Assembly (NCBI GenBank): GCA_947652115.1
Contig: OX393569.1
Location: forward strand, 15,486,135-15,550,134
DNA length: 64,000 nt
Origin: Blastomussa wellsi
Lineage: Eukaryota; Cnidaria; Anthozoa; Scleractinia; Plerogyridae
Direction: 5' to 3'
In this document: positions 55,599 through 64,000 of the stretch, piece by piece
How positions within the stretch are numbered: position 1 is the stretch's first letter
Layout: every line of letters starts with the position of its first letter
The notes under the pieces: generated by a model
The model's database searches: none
Seen by the model: the letters and a program-made list of their open reading frames with translations, nothing else
What the model was told of the DNA's origin: nothing
Program-made: the position numbers and the translations under genes

Positions 55599-57624
55599 AC
55601 TAGTACCAAGTCGTGTGGATCGATTGCATATTTCTACTTACAGTATAATTGAGGATCGGAATGCTACTCACTCAGTTTAAAAACAGTCCAACTAAAAGCA
55701 AACTCAGACTGTTTGCAGAACGCGAAAGAAGCAACGAGCGAAGCTAGGGAAAGCACTCAAAGCACGATGGGATGGGGCGACATAAACGATTACAGTAGGG
55801 CTTAATTCTGTTGTGGCTATCAAAAGGGCATTGTCACGGTGATTTTGGAGTGTTCAGGTCAAATCTGTGTCAAAATCATTGCTTGATACCTTTACTCGTA
55901 CAAAATATGCTTCTGCAAAATTTAGAAGGGAGAGCAAACCATAATAGTTTCTCATTTTTTAAGGAGATGGCTTGAGAATTTGAAAAAATGGCCAATTTTT
56001 TTCAGTTTTCAATCCACTTTCATCCTCGCCATCCGTAACAACAGATGTCAGTAAGTGGTTGAATACATTAATATAGCGTTACGTAACAAAACGTAACTAT
56101 TATTTTTGGTTTTCCTTTGAATGAAGAGAAGTTTTAGCTCAGTTTTTAAAGCATTGCTAAAACTGTGTGCCAATGGCCCTTTAAATACCAAATAGTGTGG
56201 TGCAATGTAATGTTATTTGCCATCAAATCAGTGAAAGAGATTATTTAGTTAAAAATATCATGTTATTTCATTAAAATCAGATTTATTTTCATACTTGAAT
56301 TGTAATAAATATATTTTTTATTCTATATCTATATATGTTAGGCTATTATTTTCAGGTTTGTAAAAATAAATACTATTAAATAATTTTGTTGACTTGAATT
56401 TAAATTCATTCAAATAATATAGCAAAACTCTGTTGCGTCATTTACACTCTTCAGAGTGATTGAACGTTTATCACGTGGTGCATTTGCCGTACCACAAGAT
56501 TTACGTTTTTACATCACGTGATTCGGTAGACTGTACCATAACTGACACTGGCTATGAAGTGAAAAAAGTTTCAGCACTTTTTGCTGGTATATTTGTTTAC
56601 TTTTCGAAAAGGCCAAAAACGAATTATGTTAAACGGAGAAAAATCCGACTTTTACTACTTAGCGTTAAAATTTGGCAACAGCGAAATGGTTTTTATTTGC
56701 AAGTGGCCAAATCATAGTTTTGGCGTCACTGTGATGTAGAAACGACCAGTACTGCGGGCATTATGGCCAAGGAAATTTTACCCTGGTTTGTGTACACACA
56801 ATGTGGCCTGGAATTTTCCCACCCTAAATATTCACAGATCCTCCTAATTTATCATCTGTAGGCAACCGCTTCTGTCATCCTTTCTATGTCATAACTTGTC
56901 CCAGTCTCTCCTGAAATTGAAGCCACATTTGAACGTAGAAGGTGGATTTTTGACTGAGCGGCAAAACGTCCGATTAGCAGCCAACAAGCGTGAGGTGAAT
57001 ATGTGGTACATATAAGTGTACCACGTGATGCATGGTCAATCATGTGCAGAGGGTGAATAACATCTTGGGTGTCAGCAGTGTCTATTTGGTTCTCGGAGAA
57101 AACCAGTTACCAAGAGTACGATGAAAAAAGATGACAAGTAGGAGAAACTTGAAAATACGAGCCTCAAATTTTCAAACTTGGCTCTGAATTTGGGGAATCA
57201 CACTGGTATATACTTCATGCCAGTATGCCATATAGTCTCCCACACCATATTGTCACCCATCACTCTCAATCCCATTCCCTTATCGGCTCTCCTCAGCACT
57301 GATCAAAAGTCCTTAGCACTGATTAACCATCCCTAGCGCTCATAAAGTGTCCCTGACTATATGGCATACTGGCATGAAGTATATACCATCACACTGCCAC
57401 ACAAGATTCCTGCATCGGTTTATATATTAACTTACTATAGCCTGCATGCAGCCGTTTCCTATTTTCGTTGCTAATCATCTTCCAATAGTTCTGTCAGTTT
57501 TAAATTTTGCATTAATGGTCTTGTTCAGGGATAAAAAGAGGAGAAACAGAAACAGCTGCACGCTGGCTAATTTAGAGTTCTGTCAAGAAGTACCTGTCAA
57601 CTAGCTATTCACAGCGCATGCAAT
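55599..57624. other. 3' flank of the coiled-coil gene and intergenic DNA
   Basis: AT-rich and non-coding. It includes the probable 3' UTR (poly(A) signal candidates at 56304 and near 56367) and the MITE at 57204-57388. A frame at 56460-56717 has no recognisable domain. Confidence 0.5.
57204..57388. mobile_element. MITE with 6-bp target duplication
   Basis: Ends 'tggtatatacttcatgccag' and 'ctggcatgaagtatatacca' (arms continue for about 33 bp), flanked on both sides by TCACAC. A complete, fairly young element. Confidence 0.8.
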
Positions 57625-60600
57625 TTAGTTAAAGTTCATTATGTATGGCTGTGACGTATTTCCCGGATTACGACTTTCAAACCGGAGTAGAGTGTCCAAC
57701 AACTCGTCCCCAGTCTTTGTGCCACCCTGTTCCAGCGTGATGTTAAGATATCGCTGTCGCAGCAAGTGAGCAGCGGCCTTGGGTTGTCTTTGCCTTGTTA
57801 GGATTCCTTTCTTGTTTCCGCCAACTCGTGTTGTACCTTCAGAGATAAAAAATGTACAAAAATGCTGTACAAGTATATATATGTATACAGGAATCCATAA
57901 GAAATAGGCTCAGGTGTAATAGAGCTTATAGCTTTTTGAGTTTAAATGAACTTATTAGAAACTGTCCATGGTATATTGCAATTCCTGAATTTTAATTGGT
58001 TGACAGGCCATGGAACACAATGGTAGGTGTATGCGTGAGCGTGGGTGTTTTAAATAAAACAATTATTTTACTCGCGCTTGTTGGCTATCTACTTAAATAG
58101 GCCATTTTACAGTTCTGTGCTGAGTTACCAAGCCTTTAAGTGGAAGTGAGGCTGAAGGTGACCTTGTTGTGATACCATCTTGCTTTTGATATGTAAATCC
58201 TTGTGTTCTTATGCTAACTAGTTTCTGGTCTTTATCATGACAAGGTCACCCTAAACCTCGCTTTCATACAGAGGCCTGGTTACATTTCACAGAACTGTAA
58301 AATGGTCTATTGTCCTTTGAAATCGCGTGGAATACCGACTGATACTTAGCTGTCAGACAATATTCCGCAAGATTGAGCAAGATAATTATGTTATTTGACA
58401 AACTGCCAACAAAATGCATTTTACAGCTGTAAACGCTGTGATTATGCAACAAACCATCGTAACTTACGTATATCGCAGGTTTTGGTTATGTACAGATGAC
58501 GGATAACAATTGCTTCATGACCATATATGGGCAACGTGACAATTTGTTGAGAAATAACATCTCTGATAATCCATCAAATATGGTTTAACATATAATACGA
58601 GCGACAACTTCGCTGATTACTCGTACACAACTCGCATTTAAGTAAATATCCGCTCACATTATATGTTAAGCCATAAAATAACGCAGTCAAGCTTGTAAAC
58701 TCACCCTGTTGAGTCATGAAGTCCGCAAAGTTCCAGATCATCTCGCCAATGAAAAACTCCTTTTTCAGTTTATCAAAGACAGGGAAATACTGCAATAGCG
58801 TTTCCACCTATGGGGGTACATAACAGGGAGATATTATTTGTATGGCGTTAACACTTCTACAGTCAACTCAAAGACTGACATCGTCCGGACCAGCAACAAC
58901 TGACCATCTTATAGGGACTTTAGACACAGTAAAATGACTGAAAAACGGAATGCAGGGACCAACACCAGCTGACCGTCTTATAGGGGTGTACAGCTTGTAG
59001 ACTTAAGCTACAGTGAAATGACTGAAAAACAGCTCGCAGGGACCAACACCAGTTGTCCGTCTTATAGAGGTGTACAGCTTGTAGAGACTTTGTGAAATGA
59101 CTGAAAAACGGCTCACAGGGACCAACACCCAATTGTCCGTCTGAAAGACCTATTTCATAAATGCGTCTTATGGAGCCATTTCATAAATGGCTGTCAATTT
59201 TAAATTCTTTTGTATTCATTTAAATTATCCTTTCTAACCTCGTTGGTAAATTTGAGTTGGTGAATCAAAAGGGGTTGCAAAGACTACTTTAATTTAGAAT
59301 TGGCAGCCATTTATGAAATAGGTCTATAGAGGTGCCCGATTTATAGTGAGTTTAGATACAGTTATATAACTGTTAAGGGAGAGTTGACTGTAGAAGCGAA
59401 AGAAAAAAAGCAGAAAAAGACATTGCTGCATGTTTCGTTTGAAAGCCTTCCGACAAGATGCTTGAATGCCGTCAGTCGTGAAACGAAATTGAAGTTAATG
59501 ACAACTGTACAATCATAAGAAACCAATGAGCACAATCACCACAGCTCGCAGGTGCAGCCGCTGCCAAGCACAGGAAATGTCGAGAAGCCCATTGGCTGCG
59601 AATGACATGTTCGTTTATGATTGGCTAATCCCGGTAATCACTAATCCGACTGTATTAAAGAGCATTTTGAACCAGTAACAGGCCACGGCATATAAGTGCA
59701 GAGCATTACGACAGACAATAGAAAACAGCACAAGACCCGTTCTACATGCATACTTACTTGGTATTCCTCTGAAAACATTGCCGACGGTTCCTGCAAGTGA
59801 GATATACACTATTTTAAACAATGCTCCTGTTGTTTTCTGTTGTTCTCTTGACGGGCAGTAAGCCATTCATGTGAGCTAAACCTTGCGAGAGCTGCTAGTC
59901 TACCCAAACCCAGATACTCAGTGAGCATCAACAAGATTCGTACGTGCTTGTGTCTCTAAAGGCTGCTTTACCATAGATGCAACAATAACGCTGCGCCTGC
60001 AGAGTAGAGCGTATTATGCACTTATCAATGTTAAGCTGGTGGGGGGAGGGGGAGAGAAGCCTGGCATAGGCGGGGCATTTGAACTGAGCTGAGATTTTCT
60101 GTTAGAATGGCCTACCCCAGGGCATTTGCAGATTGTCAAAATAGTAAATAAAAGTAAATAAAATGTTGCTAGAAAGGCCATTAAAACGGTCAAAAGTCCC
60201 CACTACGGGACGATAACTACGGTCCCCTGCCTATGCCCGGTTCCAAAGCTGACTGTGTCCCTTTGAATCGAATCTAGTTAACAATCTAGGCACGTACCAC
60301 GTGCATACCAGCTACAGTATCAGCTCCATATTCAGCCTGTAGAACCGGTTTGTTGTGAGCAGCGAACCAGTCCCTCAGCTCCCGCTCTAACTGGTTGGAA
60401 ATAAGTTGGGTTTGTCCAAAGTCGTGGTACCAGGCGTAATAACGGTTGCACAAAATCACATCACAGAATTTCACCTGGGAAAGACAGAAATGACCTGAGA
60501 GGCAATTTTTTTAAGCTTGCAAACAAATAAGGAGTAAATCTAGTAGGTAAGTGCTTGCCTATAGAGTACCGAAGTGTGACGTCACAAATATTCACATTTT

Positions 60601-63061
60601 TTAAATTATGGGATTCATTAAGATCTTCGGAAGGTAAATGACGAAGAACGTCCACTTGCCAAAAATCAGCATCTTATTTCAACTTGGGGGTGAGATAGGT
60701 TCTAAACATTTAGAACCAAGACAAAATTACAAGGATTTGTATGGAGTCACTGAAGCATGAAAGGGTCAATATCACGTGTCCATTCTTCATCATGTACTTT
60801 CAGAATACCTAAGTAAATCCCATAATTTCATAAATTTAGTTTTTGTGACGTCATCACTTTGGTACTCTATAGTTCCTAGGCCTCAATTTTCTTCGCGGTC
60901 AACATGTTTTGTGGTCCGAGAGTGACCATTCCTCCCTGATAGCTCATCGAAATGAGTACTGACGTCATGCAATATCATGAAGGCCTGGGAAAAAGCTGTT
61001 CAGGAACTAGGCAAGGTAAGTGCTGGTTTTAAAGCTTTACTAAAACCAGGAACACTACAACACTGGAACACCAGAACACCCCGGAACACCAGAAATACCG
61101 TCAAATGCCAATAAATTTCTAAAATATATATATATATATATATATGTTGTCGGAGAAAAATCAAATAAACTACTAGGTCATCCNNNNNNNNNNNNNNNNN
61201 NNNNNNNNNNNNNNNNNNNNNNNNNNNNNNNNNNNNNNNNNNNNNNNNNNNNNNNNNNNNNNNNNNNNNNNNNNNNNNNNNNNNNNNNNNNNNNNNNNNN
61301 NNNNNNNNNNNNNNNNNNNNNNNNNNNNNNNNNNNNNNNNNNNNNNNNNNNNNNNNNNNNNNNNNNNNNNNNNNNNNNNNNNNGGGATGACCTAGTAGTT
61401 TATTTGATTTTTCTCCGACAACATATACTTCGCTCTGCTTCTATGTATTGAGCACTGTTTTACGAAGATCAAATTCTACACTTTATATATATATATATAT
61501 GTAAAATAATAAAATTTTGGTGTTCCAGTGTTCCGTGTTTCAGGGTGTTCCGGTGTTCCTGATTTCAGCACATGCCAGCATGTACAGCAAGCGCCTCCCA
61601 AGTTACAGGAGGCGCATACAAGGATCCAACTTATGGCATGTGATCCTAGTTTACTTATTTAGACTATGTTTACAACGAACCAGTTCCAAATGGATCTTGT
61701 TCGAAAATCAGGCCGGATAGACCTTCTGTTTTCAAGGAACTGTTCTCGAACGGATCTGGAACGGATCCAAGACGGGGCCTGTTGTTTTGGATCTGTACAG
61801 GACCAGTTCTCAAAAGAACCAGTGTAAACAGCCGAATCAGTTCCAAATTGTTCCACGTAAAAAGGAGCCGTTCTGGTTTGGTTCGGTTCGGAACAGTTCT
61901 GGTCCGGTCCCGTCTAAACATAGCCGCTCGTTCACCCAAATAACAACAACAAAAACTAAATCAAAAGTGCATTTTGGTCCATTTCATTAAAAACAGAAAA
62001 GAAACATAGAAAGTTACAAATTAAAATAATTAAGAACTAACCTAGCCTAAAAATTGTCAGTCTTCAACAAACAATTAAATCTATTAAAATTATCCTCGTT
62101 CCAAATGTGTTAGTAACAGGCCTTTTGCAAACAACAGTCACATGGTTCGAAATTCGCCATGCTGGAGGGCAAGCTTATTATTATTCCTGCACTGGGATAT
62201 CCAAAACAAAGAAAAGTCAAGCTTGACTGGATAAAGTTGCTTTGTTTGGCTGTTCCAGTGCAGGAATAATAACAAGCTTGCCCTCCAGCATGGCAGATTT
62301 TGTGCCATGTGACCATTTGTTGCAAAAGGCTTAGGAGCGCCAACAGAGAAAGATGGACCCCCTAAGGTTGTTTCGAGAATACCACTCAGTGGACACAAAT
62401 TTTTAAAAGTGTGCCAATTAGATTGAAGAATAATATCTGACTGTTTCCTAAAGGAAGATCGATCTGGGAGAAACTTTACTATTCACCATGACTTAAATTG
62501 GACCTGCAGTCAAGAAAGAGGTATAGCTGAGCACAGTACAAAAGGTTTGCAACAGGAAAATGAACAATTACATAAAGAATTTTTTCTTACAACTTTATCA
62601 TTCCAAGCTTTAAACATTGTTACGAATGTAACAGGTCGTGTGGGGTCCAGCTGACGAGTGAGTTCGAACAGAGATCTGGAGAAAATACACAAGACACCAT
62701 GTTAAGGTAAATGAAAAAAATTGGTTATTAATTTGTGAAGTGAACAATCTCGTAAGAAGTTTGGTATCTCCATTTGGCGTACTATTGGGGGGGGGGTCTG
62801 ACACAGAGATCTATGACCGTCTACTTGTTGTCTTAAATGAAATGCAGCTGAGTTTCAGAAACTGCATGTTCCAGTAGTAATGACAACGCAGTAAGGAAAG
62901 TAATATGTTCTTACTTGAAGTAGGGCACAGAGTTGGGTTTGTCACTGCACGGTTCATTGGCTACTGACCACATGACCACCGCTGGCCTGTTCTTATCGCG
63001 GCGTATCAGTTCAGCCATGACTGCCTTGTGATGTTCCAAGGATTCTGTGCCAAGATTGTTC
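57625..63061 (-). CDS. GUSB: Beta-glucuronidase, C-terminal part (six exons; 5' end outside window)
   Basis: Exons, 5' to 3' on the minus strand: 62915-63061, 62591-62675, 60298-60474, 59758-59790, 58705-58807, 57625-57836; GT-AG, phases agree, 251 residues plus TAA. The part shown matches roughly the last third of the ~650-residue family (glycosyl hydrolase 2, TIM-barrel domain). 'AVVMWSVANEP' holds the acid/base Glu, 'LQAEYGAD' the nucleophile Glu, and 'GEMIWNFADFMTQQ' and 'GNKKGILTRQRQPKAAA' are family hallmarks. The enzyme removes terminal glucuronate from glycosaminoglycan fragments in lysosomes. The first exon here begins one base into a split codon, so upstream exons lie beyond 64000. 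The 200-N gap falls in the intron between the second and third exons listed; family spacing shows no residues are missing there. Confidence 0.93.
58097..58310. mobile_element. Hairpin MITE
   Basis: 'ataggccattttacagttct' is mirrored by 'agaactgtaaaatggtctat', and 'ggtgaccttgt' by 'acaaggtcacc' inside. Lies in a GUSB intron. Confidence 0.7.
58917..59145. repeat. Minisatellite, three copies of about 80 bp
   Basis: 'aaatgactgaaaaacgg' ... 'agggaccaacacc' ... 'gtccgtcttatag' ... 'gtgtacagcttgtag' recurs three times with drift. Confidence 0.8.
59146..59325. mobile_element. Hairpin MITE
   Basis: The ends 'agacctatttcataaatg' and 'catttatgaaataggtct' are inverted, with a diverged interior. Confidence 0.75.
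60560..60872. mobile_element. MITE with inverted ends
   Basis: 'ctatagagtaccgaagtg..gacgtcacaaa' is mirrored by 'ttttgtgacgtcatcacttt..ggtactctatag'. About 313 bp. Confidence 0.75.
61043..61571. repeat. Inverted minisatellite arms and palindrome around the gap
   Basis: 'ggaacacc'-type repeats (61048-61091) are inverted as 'ggtgttcc' (61518-61568). Nearer the gap, the 43 bp at 61141-61183 are the exact reverse complement of 61385-61427. TA runs lie at about 61127-61144 and 61483-61500. Confidence 0.8.
61184..61383. other. Assembly gap, 200 N
   Basis: Exactly 200 undetermined bases, likely a placeholder size. Both flanks are inverted copies of each other. Confidence 0.99.
61662..61922. mobile_element. 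MITE rich in 'ggaacagttc'-type palindromes
   Basis: The ends 'gactatgtttac' and 'gtctaaacatag' are inverted; the interior has several 'gttctcgaacggatctggaac'-like half palindromes. Confidence 0.65.
62117..62331. mobile_element. Palindromic MITE
   Basis: 'gccatgctggagggcaagct' is mirrored by 'agcttgccctccagcatggc', and the outer 'ccttttgcaa' by 'ttgcaaaagg'. Confidence 0.8.
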
Positions 63062-64000
63062 CTGGAGAAATAAACAAAAGCTAAAGAAAGACAATTACAT
63101 AGTAAAAGGAAAATGTCCCTCCACTTTGGAAATTTATGCCAATTTGGCTCACTTTGGAAGTTTTGCAAATGAAATCACAATCACACAGCACAGGCATCCC
63201 AAGCTCATGCTGTGAGTCAGCTGCAAAGTAGCTGTCATGGCAAAAAAAACCAGTTTGTATGGGAACATATTACAATGTGTTTTAGCAAACTGAAATACTG
63301 CCAAATCGTAAATAAATTGCCCCACATTACTTCCACTGTATTTTACTTGGCCATTTAGGTGAGTTATCACTTTCTGGGCGACCTGTGCATACAGCAATTC
63401 TTTTTAACAATTCATTTTTGTGTATATCTAAATGCAGAAGAATTAATGGAGTGCGGGGTGTGATTTACAGGGGTTGGGAGAGGGCAAAACATATAGGCAG
63501 GGAAAACCATTTCCCCACAGAAAACTTCTTCAACCCATTGACTCCTTATGAGGATTAAAGTACAAATTAAAAATATTTTGTTTTTCTTGGCACAAAAGTC
63601 GGACAACTATTTTAATTTGTCGCTATTCAAATTTATCTGATTATGATGTCAGGACAGCTAATTAGCACACATGCATAAAGACAATTCAGTTTCACACCTA
63701 GTTTCAAGTGCAGTTATACAGTACTAGTTCATATGCAGAGATATAATTGAACATCAATTGATTGAAGGAAAATTAGTTAGAATTCTACTGAAACAATTAA
63801 ATTATTCATAATCTAATTGTTAAGCACAGTGAACATCTTATAGACCGTATAACTTATAGTACCGTAGTAGCAAAACTATGTGATCAGCGTGTCAGACCAG
63901 GCTGAGATTTTAACCCATTGACTCCTGGAGATTTTTGAAAAAAACGTGTTTTTTAGACATTTTGAACATTTTCTAGTCAGTTATAGTCTAAATATGCTTC
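63062..64000. other. GUSB intron, right edge of window
   Basis: I looked for the preceding GUSB exon on the minus strand and did not find it. No other coding sequence is seen. Confidence 0.5.

Noticed and set aside
59758..59790. Apparent frameshift in a short GUSB exon
   Set aside because: Came from a misread base on first pass; rechecked, the 33-bp exon is in phase and matches the family spacing.

Overview
The window reads as animal nuclear DNA, most likely from an anthozoan cnidarian such as a stony coral (inference). The reasons are GT-AG introns in every protein gene, AT-rich intergenic DNA packed with short palindromic elements, a tRNA-headed SINE, a Ngaro-type tyrosine-recombinase retrotransposon, a Penelope-like GIY-YIG fragment, and an animal copy of the ZIF/ZIFL major-facilitator family. 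Nothing looks bacterial. There is one 200-N assembly gap (61184-61383).

Layout. 1-7316 is a satellite array of about 30 copies of a 240-bp unit with higher-order structure. 8775-43676 (minus) is one complete 15-exon gene for a ZIFL1-like MFS transporter; its exons join in phase into 528 codons plus a stop. Intron 13 (10318-22326) holds a nested transposon stack. A DNA transposon (10772-21489) carries a SAP-SWIM-YqaJ nuclease reading frame and an oppositely oriented THAP-DDE transposase, and its right end is split by a Ngaro-like element (17033-21450) with the split direct repeats A1...B1-A2-B2. Both may lie inside a third, hAT-like element. Other introns hold a piggyBac-like MITE with TTAA duplications, a Penelope-like fragment between perfect inverted arms, LINE and THAP remnants, a SINE and many hairpin elements.

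43677-48466 is a repeat-rich intergenic stretch between divergent genes. 48467-55598 (plus) is a six-exon gene for a 1401-residue coiled-coil protein of unknown function. 57625-63061 (minus) holds the last six exons of a lysosomal beta-glucuronidase gene (GUSB) whose 5' part lies beyond the window; the gap falls in one of its introns.

The three host genes show no obvious functional link. The most interesting material is in the mobile elements. One is a nuclease/transposase pair whose accessory protein may also carry a ubiquitin-protease-like C-terminus. The other is a retrotransposon whose Gag, RT-RNase H and recombinase share one frame, separated by a UGA-CUAG stop (a known readthrough context) and by a possible 156-nt intron that removes two further stops. 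All coordinates, phases and motifs were read by eye; no alignment, structure prediction or database search was run.
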